NCBI GenBank assembly: GCA_937900305.1
Contig: CALCCV010000001.1
Span: forward strand, 1 to 5,061
Reading direction: 5' to 3'
Length of the DNA: 5,061 nt
From: an uncultured Pseudobdellovibrionaceae bacterium
Lineage (GTDB): Bacteria; Bdellovibrionota; Bdellovibrionia; Bdellovibrionales; Bdellovibrionaceae
Below, in pieces: positions 1 to 5,061 of this stretch; the first letter of the stretch is position 1, and the number at the start of each line of letters is the position of its first letter. The notes below the pieces were generated by a model, which searched no databases, was not told the DNA's origin, and saw nothing but the letters and a program-made list of their open reading frames with translations. A program made the position numbers and the translations under genes.

Positions 1-2
1 TT

Positions 3-1244
3 ACGGGCGCAGCCAAAAGAGTGGCGCAGTTCAAAGCGACAAACCCTGCTTGGTTGACTCCAGATATCGAGATCACTCCGGAAGCGTTGCAAACTCGTCT
101 CAATGGCCAGTACACTTATAAAAATGCGCCTGTTCCTTTTCGCGATTTTGCTTTCGGAACCAACTGGCGAATGGGAAAAGCAGGCACATCTTCCAATCGA
201 TACGGTTCTGATTCGATCCAAGTGTTTTCGGACTCAGGTGAGTACAGCAATAAGTGTACGCCCTACACCTTCCCAGTCACTAACGATGGAACACATTTAA
301 TGTCAGCGATGCAAAAGGGTGTAGAGGATTGGGATATCGACTTTCCGTGGGAGCCACCTCGTTGGCGCACAACCCACACGTTGGCCCGCGATTATGACTA
401 TGGTCCTTGCGGCGCCGGAACCGACGGGCGCCCAATCACGGAATGTGCGCTGCAAAGTGATCTTGTGAGCTGGCCAGATTTTTGGAATTTAAATGTGAAG
501 CCAGTTTCACATCCTTCATTTGGCTACTCTGGAATTTATAGAGGCAACCTTAGCAATCCAGAGGTGGTGATTTTTGCGGATCAAGATTCGCACGATGACC
601 TGTTTTCTGGTCGCGCTTTGACTGGTTACGTGGGCCAACAGCTGCAAAACTTTTTGAATTCCGCTGGTGTCAACGGCCGCTATGCAATTCTTCGAACACT
701 TCCCGTGGACACTCTTGAAATGCCGCCAGGAACTGCGGGTCAGGTTGAAGAAATGGCTTTGGACACCGAAGTCATGGCGGCTCGCCTGCGGATTTTTGAA
801 CGCATTCGTGGCTCAACGAAAATGGTCATCGCTCTTGGGCCTGTGGCTGAAAAGGTGGTCGCACGAGCCAAGGGATCTTTCGGAAGCTTAAAGACAGCGA
901 ACTTGCCATGGCCGACGGCCTTGGATCACGTCGAAACCTGGAAGAGTGTGGCTGCGGAAATGTCTAAGACGTTGGGCTCTAAGGCGGTTGGAACTTATGA
1001 TGGATCGCCGATCACGATTGCTCGAGCAGATCTCCCCTATCACACGCGATGGTGGATGGGTTCATCAGGGTCGCGCGCCGGTCGTTGTCAAACTGAAGTG
1101 GGCAATTATTATCGCGTATGGTCCCCGAAGTGGATCTCCGCAACGAAGTTTGCGAATCCGCCACCGATCAGCAAAGACGACAGCGAAAAGGTCACCAAGA
1201 ATATGGAGAAGATCCAGCCCGTAGTGAATCAACAGCTAGAGTAG
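3..1244 (+). CDS. Uracil-DNA glycosylase-fold-like protein, 5'-truncated by the window edge
   Basis: The frame is open from the first complete codon (base 3) to TAG at 1242-1244, so the gene starts outside the window. A GTG at 21 is in frame but has no convincing ribosome binding site. The central part resembles the uracil-DNA glycosylase superfamily: a hydrophobic strand (VVIF, 564-575) is followed by ADQDSHDD, then GRALTGYVGQQL, which resembles the GRPFTG...G..L segment of family 4/5 enzymes, and later by a second strand ending ALGP (about 822-842). Near the C-terminus LPYHTRWWMGSSGSRAG (from 1032) could correspond to the HPS-type motif. The family's GEAPG-type motif is not intact; an Asp and a nearby His remain (QDSH). 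About 180 residues of unrecognised sequence precede this core, with scattered Cys but no obvious iron-sulfur pattern. Activity is doubtful. The assignment rests on motif shape only; otherwise this is a hypothetical protein. Confidence 0.6.
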   Translation, partial: TGAAKRVAQFKATNPAWLTPDIEITPEALQTRLNGQYTYKNAPVPFRDFAFGTNWRMGKAGTSSNRYGSDSIQVFSDSGEYSNKCTPYTFPVTNDGTHLMSAMQKGVEDWDIDFPWEPPRWRTTHTLARDYDYGPCGAGTDGRPITECALQSDLVSWPDFWNLNVKPVSHPSFGYSGIYRGNLSNPEVVIFADQDSHDDLFSGRALTGYVGQQLQNFLNSAGVNGRYAILRTLPVDTLEMPPGTAGQVEEMALDTEVMAARLRIFERIRGSTKMVIALGPVAEKVVARAKGSFGSLKTANLPWPTALDHVETWKSVAAEMSKTLGSKAVGTYDGSPITIARADLPYHTRWWMGSSGSRAGRCQTEVGNYYRVWSPKWISATKFANPPPISKDDSEKVTKNMEKIQPVVNQQLE

Positions 1245-1252
1245 AAAATCTA

Positions 1253-1296
1253 AATTTGATAGGATTTCGAGAAGATACTGAGAATCCTATCAAATT
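1253..1296 (+). terminator. Perfect 14-bp inverted repeat downstream of the glycosylase-like gene
   Basis: The arm AATTTGATAGGATT (1253-1266) is repeated exactly as its reverse complement at 1283-1296, with a 16-nt loop. It begins 9 nt after the TAG stop and ends 74 nt before the next start. The stem is AT-rich and no T-run follows directly, only TTTT about 10 nt later, so it is not a classical intrinsic terminator. It could be a weak or bidirectional terminator, an mRNA 3'-end stabiliser, or an operator for the downstream haem operon. The repeat itself is certain; the role is inferred. Confidence 0.5.
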
Positions 1297-1357
1297 CCGT
1301 CAGCAGTTTTAGCAGCCTTTCCTGGCCAACGTCGCCATCCCTCGTTAAGTTGCGAGT

Positions 1358-1365
1358 GGTGGAGG
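1358..1365 (+). promoter_or_regulatory. Ribosome binding site deciding the start of the dihaem lipoprotein
   Basis: GGTGGAGG lies 5 nt before ATG 1371 and is a strong Shine-Dalgarno match. It supports ATG 1371 over the in-frame TTG at 1350 and over the internal ATGs at 1416 and 1434, which would give shorter signal peptides but lack a comparable site. No convincing promoter was found between 1297 and 1357. Confidence 0.75.
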
Positions 1366-1370
1366 CGCAC

Positions 1371-2231
1371 ATGAAAAATTCAAATCCTAAAAACAGCCTG
1401 CCTACTCGGCAAGAGATGTTGATTCAAAAAGAGATGTTGATTCAAAAGAAACTACGAAAGAAACTACGGACGTTGCTTTTGCGATTCAGCTGCTGGCTCT
1501 CTGCGACGGTTTTCTTTGCTGCGCTCGCAGCTCTCAGCGTTGGAGTGGGTGCTGGGTGTTCATATAAAGAAGACAAAATGGGTGGAGCGCGGCCCACAGT
1601 CGGTTCCGAATTTGGAAAGCTTGACACTGGCTACGCTAAAATGAATGACACTTTGTTTTTTCCGGCGTGCGTGCGCTGCCACAATGCCTCCGTAGCCAAA
1701 GGTGGAATTGCGCTGGATACGTACGAAACGGTCATCGCAAATTTGAATGCAGCCGTCTCTGCCATCAATGACAACAGCATGCCTCTTGGTGGGCCTGCCA
1801 TCCCTCCGGATTTGCGCCAAGCGCTGGCGGTTTGGATTGAAAATGGCAGTCCCCGAGAAAAAATTGTTCTGTCAGAACAAGAACCGACTCTCCCGCCAGA
1901 GCCGCCGGCTCCACCAGTGCCAGAGCCGCCAGTTCCGCCAGAGCCGCCAGTGCCACCAGAGCCGCCAGTGCCACCGACGGAACCGCCCGCCGAAGCCATC
2001 AACTATGCATTGCTGAATGAAAAAATATTTGCGCCGAGTTGCGTGCGATGTCACAGCGGCGCTACGGCTCGCGGTGGAATTCAGTTGGATACTTACATTG
2101 CAGTTCAGGCAAATATCACTGCTACCGTCGATTCGATTGAACAAAATCGAATGCCAAGACGCGCGCCGCCCGTGAGTGACGAATTGAAAGCTCTTCTGCG
2201 TGATTGGGTTGCGAAGGGATTGCCTCAATGA
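1371..2231 (+). CDS. Probable lipoprotein c-type cytochrome with two duplicated CVRCH domains and a Pro-rich linker
   Basis: Protein of 286 residues. A long basic N-terminus (residues 1-38, containing short tandem repeats) precedes a hydrophobic segment (about 43-62) ending GAG before Cys63. This is a probable but imperfect lipobox, since position -3 is Gly rather than Leu. Two homologous haem domains follow: residues about 88-161 with CVRCH at 100-104, and 212-285 with CVRCH at 224-228. Each has a Met-Pro 37 residues after the first Cys (Met137 and Met261), the likely sixth iron ligand. The domains align without gaps; by hand about 33 of 74 positions are identical. Between them lies a linker (about 171-207) of VPPEPP repeats, TonB-like in composition. 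The gene is expected to be a periplasmic, lipid-anchored electron carrier loaded by the cytochrome c maturation system. Its stop overlaps the next start (ATGA), so the two genes are probably translationally coupled. The redox partner is unknown. Confidence 0.85.
   Translation: MKNSNPKNSLPTRQEMLIQKEMLIQKKLRKKLRTLLLRFSCWLSATVFFAALAALSVGVGAGCSYKEDKMGGARPTVGSEFGKLDTGYAKMNDTLFFPACVRCHNASVAKGGIALDTYETVIANLNAAVSAINDNSMPLGGPAIPPDLRQALAVWIENGSPREKIVLSEQEPTLPPEPPAPPVPEPPVPPEPPVPPEPPVPPTEPPAEAINYALLNEKIFAPSCVRCHSGATARGGIQLDTYIAVQANITATVDSIEQNRMPRRAPPVSDELKALLRDWVAKGLPQ
1413..1472 (+). repeat. Two short in-frame tandem duplications in the signal-peptide region
   Basis: An 18-bp unit, GAGATGTTGATTCAAAAA, occurs at 1413-1430 and again at 1431-1448 with one change; each encodes EMLIQK. 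It is directly followed by the 12-bp unit AAACTACGAAAG at 1449-1460, repeated in part at 1461-1469 (KLRK then KLR). All units are multiples of three, so the frame is kept. They lengthen the basic region before the hydrophobic core and look like slippage products. Confidence 0.9.
1893..1982 (+). repeat. Coding 18-bp repeat array for a Pro/Glu linker
   Basis: The array encodes VPPEPP units. The clearest copies are at 1932-1949 and 1950-1967, with a 15-bp version at 1917-1931 and a decayed unit from 1968. The nucleotide copies are nearly identical (CCAGAGCCGCCAGT core), which indicates recent expansion by slippage. The product is a stiff, extended hinge between the two cytochrome domains. On the other strand it creates Gly-rich open frames that are not genes. 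Confidence 0.9.
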
Positions 2232-3343
2232 AAATAAGTGGATTTAGGATTTCTTTTGCTTTCACGTTGTCTTTTGTATTTTCATTATTTTTTTCACGTT
2301 TGGCTTTGGCATTTCCGGAATATGTGCGGCACCACTATTTTTCCTGCACCGCTTGCCATGTATCGCCCAGCGGAGGCGGAGTGCTGAATGGTTATGGTCG
2401 CACCATTTCAACAGAGCTACTGTCAACCTGGGGATCGCAAGAGGAAGTTGGATTTTTGCAAGGGCTCGTACCTGTTGGTGAAGAGGATAAACTTTTTTTC
2501 GGCGGAAACCTGCGTTCACTCCAAGTTCATGTGGAAAACAGTCAATTCAAACGCGGTTTTCCTGTACGAATGCAAGCGGGTCTTGAAATGGGTTATCGCT
2601 CCGATTCCATCGCGACTGCAATTTTTGTAGGGAAACTTTCACCAGACGGAAATATTTGGACTCCCTATTCTCCGCGCTATTGGGTTTCAGGCCAATTGAC
2701 CGAAACCACAAGTCTTAGAGCGGGAAGATATTTGCCAAACTTCGGTCTTAATATTCCCCAACATCGAGCCGTCACCCGCGAAGGTTTGGGTTTTGACCAG
2801 GGCACCGAGCGAGATACCGTCGAAGTTCAAAGGACCACCGAAACTTTGGAGACAGTACTCGGGTACAGTCAGTCCGTTGAAACCGACGACTCGGTGGATC
2901 CTGAAAAAGCATTGCATTTTCAGATCAACGCCTTCCTTGCCGAGCAACATCGTGTCGGCGTAAGCCTGTGGATGGGCGATCGCGGTCCGATGAAAATTCG
3001 CAAAATCAGCTTGCATGGAGTCCTTGGCTACTCTGAGCACTTCTATCAACTGGCTGAAATGGCTCAACTGTCCGAAGCAAATAGCAATGAAATCAAGGGA
3101 AAATACGCTTATACCAAGCTCGGCTACGAGGTGCACAAAGGAATTCATCTTCTGTTGGATTTGCAATACAAAAAATCTAATGACGAGGATGTGCGAACAG
3201 AGGCGCAGCAAAAGGGTGTGGGGTTTGCATTTTATCCTCGACCCCATTTTGAACTCGAAGGACTGTTCGCCAAACGGCGCGACGTTTCTGACGCATTTCG
3301 GGACTATGACTACGGCTATTTGCAAATGCATTATTATTTTTAG
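2228..3343 (+). CDS. Secreted monohaem (CTACH) protein with a probable outer-membrane beta-barrel
   Basis: Protein of 371 residues. ATG 2228 overlaps the upstream TGA (ATGA) and has AAGGGA at 2214-2219, 8 nt upstream. A signal peptide spans residues 1-28, with probable cleavage after LALA. Soon after comes SCTACHVSPSGGGVLNGYGR: one CxxCH haem site (residues 40-44) in a Gly-rich context that I recall from uncharacterised proteins with an FPEY...CxxCH...GGG.L..YGR start. The remaining 300 or so residues have no further CxxCH. They alternate polar and hydrophobic residues, with many aromatics and charged turns, and end YLQMHYYF. A C-terminal Phe of this kind is the usual Bam signal of outer-membrane barrels. 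The haem would sit at the periplasmic side of the barrel. Together with the upstream dihaem lipoprotein it may form an electron-transfer or haem-dependent outer-membrane unit. The barrel is inferred from pattern; the haem site and signal peptide are visible. Confidence 0.8.
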   Translation: MKISGFRISFAFTLSFVFSLFFSRLALAFPEYVRHHYFSCTACHVSPSGGGVLNGYGRTISTELLSTWGSQEEVGFLQGLVPVGEEDKLFFGGNLRSLQVHVENSQFKRGFPVRMQAGLEMGYRSDSIATAIFVGKLSPDGNIWTPYSPRYWVSGQLTETTSLRAGRYLPNFGLNIPQHRAVTREGLGFDQGTERDTVEVQRTTETLETVLGYSQSVETDDSVDPEKALHFQINAFLAEQHRVGVSLWMGDRGPMKIRKISLHGVLGYSEHFYQLAEMAQLSEANSNEIKGKYAYTKLGYEVHKGIHLLLDLQYKKSNDEDVRTEAQQKGVGFAFYPRPHFELEGLFAKRRDVSDAFRDYDYGYLQMHYYF

Positions 3344-3352
3344 GTCACCTCC

Positions 3353-3376
3353 AATAACCCCCATGCAGGAGTTATT
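3353..3376 (+). terminator. Hairpin between the convergent haem operon and lysC
   Basis: AATAAC (3353-3358) pairs with GTTATT (3371-3376). The stem can continue past one mismatch with CC/GG, leaving a short loop around ATGC. It lies 10 nt after the TAG of the barrel gene. On the + strand it is followed by TTTG... only; a run of seven T occurs later, at 3419-3425. It may act as a weak terminator for the operon, and in reverse for lysC, but the stem is short. Confidence 0.35.
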
Positions 3377-3436
3377 TGTAGAAGAATTTACCGATTGAGT
3401 TACAGAGTGGTTTGCAGATTTTTTTATAAAATTCAA

Positions 3437-4663
3437 TTACAAGAGCTTACCGAGAGTTAAGACAGCTTTTTGAAAATCGTTTCTTTTCACGATAAAAACT
3501 AAACTCATCGCTGAATGAATTAATTTTTCGATCCGAATATTCTCACTCAAAAGTTTTTCAAAAATTTGATCCATGTGCTCTAAGTTTTGAAACGCAATTC
3601 CGGTGAGAGAAACCAGTGAAAACTGAGCATTGGCCTCACTTGCTGAGTCTTTTGCGGCCATTTTAATGAGCGCCTCTAAAATTTCATCAGGTCCGGTGAG
3701 CCAAAGCCATTGTTCTTGCAGATCACTTGGATTGATGTCGACGGCAAGGACCTGAGGCTGAGCAATTTGATGATGATTGAGTTTCGCCACAAAATCACCA
3801 AACGAAACCCCCGTCTTTAATGTGAATTTGACAACGGTCTTAAAAGTGTTCACAGCTGAAACGCTCAAATTTTCATACTGGTGATCAATCAAAGTTCCCT
3901 CCGAATTTTTTGTGAATGCCGGTCCAACGTAGATTGGAATTTTGTGGGCGGCCGCCATCTCAACAGCTCTGTACTGAATTACTTTTGCGCCGAGAAAACT
4001 CATCTCGAGCATCGCTTGGTAGCCGATTTTTCGCAGTGGCGATACGTTTTCAAGGTCTCGAGGATCTCCGTTTAAAACACAGTCGACGTCTTTCAAAATT
4101 TCACACCGGCTAGCTCTCAGTGCGCAGGCCATTGCAATTGCGGTTAGATCTGATCCACCTCGACCGAGGGTCGTGATTTCTTTTGTTCTTTCGGCAACAC
4201 CCTGAAATCCGGCGAGCACGACCACCTTGCCCTCGCAAATCGCATCAATCACGCGAAATGGCTTGAGCGAAATAATTTGTGCAGACTCATGCGCCTCGTT
4301 CGTCAAAATGCCCGCTTGGCTACCGGTAAAACTAATTGCGGGCAACCCAGCTTTTCCCAGCGCCATGCTGAGCAGAGACATCGTGACTCGTTCGCCCGTT
4401 GACAACAACATATCCATTTCACGCCTTGGCGGCTCAGGCGTTATTTGTCGAGCGAGATCCATAAGTTGATTTGTTGTTTTCCCCATCGCACTGACGACGA
4501 CCACAACTGCAAAACCTTCCAGCCGGTGTTCTCGAATACGTTCTGCGATCTGTCGAATTTTTTCAGGAGTTTCAACGGAAGCCCCACCATATTTTTGCAC
4601 CAAAATTGGTTCTTTAAATCGGTCTAATTTTGCGAGAGCATTGCGCCACGCGAGTTCACTCAA
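3437..4663 (-). CDS. lysC: Aspartate kinase (aspartokinase), monofunctional
   Basis: It phosphorylates L-aspartate with ATP to 4-phospho-aspartate, the first cytoplasmic step toward lysine, diaminopimelate, threonine and methionine. From TTG 4663 it has 408 residues, the usual length of the short class. The kinase domain shows KYGGAS (24-29; usually KFGGTS), VVSAMGKTT (about 56-64), STGERV (88-93), TGSQAGILT (113-121), VVLAGFQG, GRGGSDLTA (167-175), DVDCV...GDPR (192-202) and GAKVIQYRAVE (225-235; usually GAKVLHPRAVE). The C-terminal 140 residues should be two ACT domains. The second (from about FSLVSLTGIAF) is recognisable, but the first lacks the usual DKPG-type motif, so feedback control may differ. 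The frame is open further upstream to TTG 4750, but AGGGGTG 6 nt before TTG 4663 favours that start. TTG at 4603, just before VQKYGG, is an alternative. There is no operon partner: the downstream neighbour converges and dinB diverges. Confidence 0.9.
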   Translation of the reverse strand: MSELAWRNALAKLDRFKEPILVQKYGGASVETPEKIRQIAERIREHRLEGFAVVVVVSAMGKTTNQLMDLARQITPEPPRREMDMLLSTGERVTMSLLSMALGKAGLPAISFTGSQAGILTNEAHESAQIISLKPFRVIDAICEGKVVVLAGFQGVAERTKEITTLGRGGSDLTAIAMACALRASRCEILKDVDCVLNGDPRDLENVSPLRKIGYQAMLEMSFLGAKVIQYRAVEMAAAHKIPIYVGPAFTKNSEGTLIDHQYENLSVSAVNTFKTVVKFTLKTGVSFGDFVAKLNHHQIAQPQVLAVDINPSDLQEQWLWLTGPDEILEALIKMAAKDSASEANAQFSLVSLTGIAFQNLEHMDQIFEKLLSENIRIEKLIHSAMSLVFIVKRNDFQKAVLTLGKLL

Positions 4664-4668
4664 AGACA

Positions 4669-4697
4669 CCACCCCTAAAAACTCGACCACCCTAAAA
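4669..4697. repeat. Imperfect direct repeat just upstream of lysC
   Basis: CCACCCCTAAAA (4669-4680) and CCACCCTAAAA (4687-4697) differ by one C and are 18 bp apart. The copy nearest lysC contains the proposed ribosome binding site, so the repeat may have duplicated it. The function of the second copy is unknown. Confidence 0.6.
4670..4676 (-). promoter_or_regulatory. Ribosome binding site deciding the lysC start
   Basis: Read on the minus strand this is AGGGGTG, 6 nt before TTG 4663. It matches the GGAGGTG core with one wobble pair and one weak position. It makes TTG 4663 more likely than TTG 4750 or the GTG codons at 4669 and 4672, which lie in or next to the site. Confidence 0.5.
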
Positions 4698-4773
4698 TTG
4701 CCGAGACAAGAACAGTCGACCCAAACATCACCGCCCGACCCGCAAAACAATATTTCAGCTAATATCTCTGAAT

Positions 4774-4784
4774 GAGACGGTCTC
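4774..4784. promoter_or_regulatory. 11-bp palindrome in the lysC-dinB divergent region
   Basis: GAGAC-G-GTCTC is a perfect palindrome. It is closely followed by a second one, GTTA-A-TAAC (4787-4795), and by further ATAAC copies at 4797-4801 and 4811-4815. Such sites could bind a dimeric regulator of either divergent gene, but short palindromes also arise by chance and no known operator is recognised. Confidence 0.3.
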
Positions 4785-4861
4785 TTGTTAATAACGATAA
4801 CTAAATATCAATAACCCCTCAACTGAATCTGCCGTCCAATTGCAAAGCTTGACTCGAGGGC

Positions 4862-4890
4862 TTGACATCAAAAAAGGAATTACATATTAT
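4862..4890 (+). promoter_or_regulatory. Near-consensus sigma-70 promoter of dinB
   Basis: A perfect -35 TTGACA (4862-4867) and the -10 TATTAT (4885-4890, 5 of 6 consensus) are separated by the ideal 17 bp. Transcription would be expected to start about 7 bases after the -10, at or very near G4897, which is also the first base of the GTG start codon. A second GCTTGAC lies 13 bp upstream (4847-4853) but has no matching -10. TTACA occurs at 4880-4884 and 4891-4895, 11 bp apart, overlapping the -10, and could be part of an operator. Confidence 0.75.
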
Positions 4891-4896
4891 TTACAC

Positions 4897-5013
4897 GTGA
4901 GCACTCGAAAGATCATTCACATCGATATGGACTGCTTTTACGCGGCCGTTGAGGAAAAACACAATCCTTCGCTGCGAGGGAAGCCTTTGGGAATTGGTGG
5001 TCCACCGAACAGT
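4897..5013 (+). CDS. dinB: DNA polymerase IV (Y-family), N-terminal 39 codons only
   Basis: Error-prone translesion polymerase. The visible part, KIIHIDMDCFYAAVEE followed by NPSLRGKPLGIGG, is the conserved palm start of the DinB family. Asp10 is the expected catalytic metal ligand and Tyr15 is at the steric-gate position that excludes ribonucleotides (Phe13 in E. coli DinB, Tyr12 in Dpo4). GTG 4897 is the only sensible start: the next Met (residue 11) lies inside the catalytic motif. The only purine-rich stretch, AAGGAA at 4874-4879, is too far away (17 nt) and lies inside the promoter spacer. The real sequence ends at Ser39 (GGPPNS); the frame then continues without a stop through adapter DNA to 5061, and those residues are not biological. 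Confidence 0.93.
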
Positions 5014-5061
5014 AGATCGGAAGAGCGTCGTGTAGGGAAAGAGTGTCTTCGCCTGTGTAGA
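5014..5061 (+). other. Illumina TruSeq adapter contamination (read-through, dual-index)
   Basis: The sequence begins AGATCGGAAGAGC at 5014 and ends the constant adapter part with GGGAAAGAGTGT at 5046. This is the adapter seen when Read 2 runs through a short insert. The next 8 bases, CTTCGCCT (5047-5054), are the reverse complement of AGGCGAAG, which I recall as TruSeq HT i5 index D505. GTGTAGA (5055-5061) is the beginning of the P5 arm. All 48 bases are explained by adapter, so genomic sequence ends at 5013. Confidence 0.98.

Noticed and set aside
21..23. GTG as the true start of the first gene.
   Set aside because: The frame is open to the window edge and there is no good ribosome binding site, so truncation by the window is more likely.
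1893..1982. CRISPR-like or mobile repeat array.
   Set aside because: The units are adjacent, in frame, without spacers, and encode a low-complexity linker.
1631..2002. Gly-rich minus-strand open frame opposite the cytochrome gene.
   Set aside because: It is the mirror of the proline-linker repeat and cytochrome codons. The plus strand has a clear signal sequence, CxxCH motifs and a ribosome binding site.
2687..3436. A 249-residue open frame on the minus strand, with GGAGGTGACC inside it at 3343-3352.
   Set aside because: It lies wholly antisense to the barrel gene, has no recognisable domain, and its composition looks like a shadow. The Shine-Dalgarno-like string is not well spaced to a convincing start.
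4664..4800. Lysine riboswitch in the lysC leader.
   Set aside because: The leader is short and I see no arrangement of conserved stems typical of the lysine riboswitch.
4880..4900. A LexA (SOS) box over the dinB promoter.
   Set aside because: TTAC occurs twice, but neither copy completes TTAC-N3-GTAA, the form I recall for Bdellovibrio, and the E. coli CTG-N10-CAG form is absent. A lineage-specific operator cannot be excluded.
5014..5061. dinB coding sequence continuing to the end of the window.
   Set aside because: These bases match sequencing adapter exactly; the open frame is accidental.

Overview
The window looks like the end of a draft contig from a Gram-negative bacterium with about 50% GC. 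The evidence for a Gram-negative cell is a probable outer-membrane beta-barrel ending in Phe and periplasmic c-type haem proteins. The base composition, the GTG and TTG starts and the short CxxCH cytochrome domains would fit Bdellovibrionota or a related former deltaproteobacterial group. That placement is an inference; no marker gene here proves it.

Layout. Bases 3-1244 (+) are the 3' part of a gene that enters from the left. Its middle resembles the uracil-DNA glycosylase fold, but the catalytic motifs are poorly kept. A perfect 14-bp inverted repeat follows at 1253-1296. Bases 1371-3343 (+) are a tight two-gene operon with an ATGA overlap. The first gene encodes a probable lipoprotein with two duplicated CVRCH cytochrome domains joined by a proline-rich linker. 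The second encodes a secreted protein with an N-terminal CTACH haem site followed by what looks like an outer-membrane beta-barrel. Bases 3437-4663 (-) encode a monofunctional aspartate kinase (lysC) that converges on the operon. Bases 4897-5013 (+) are the first 39 codons of DNA polymerase IV (dinB), divergent from lysC, with a near-consensus promoter placed so that the mRNA would be leaderless.

The last 48 bases (5014-5061) are not genomic. They match the Illumina TruSeq adapter, including an 8-base i5 index and the start of the P5 arm. The dinB frame runs through the adapter without a stop, so an automatic annotation would carry false residues.

How the genes work together. The two haem genes are the only clear functional pair. 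They could form a small redox relay between the periplasm and the outer membrane: lipid-anchored haems on a flexible tether plus a barrel with its own haem at the periplasmic entry. This is the best candidate for something not well described. lysC (first step of the lysine/threonine/methionine/diaminopimelate pathway) and dinB (translesion synthesis) are ordinary housekeeping and repair genes. The glycosylase-like gene has no visible link to its neighbours.
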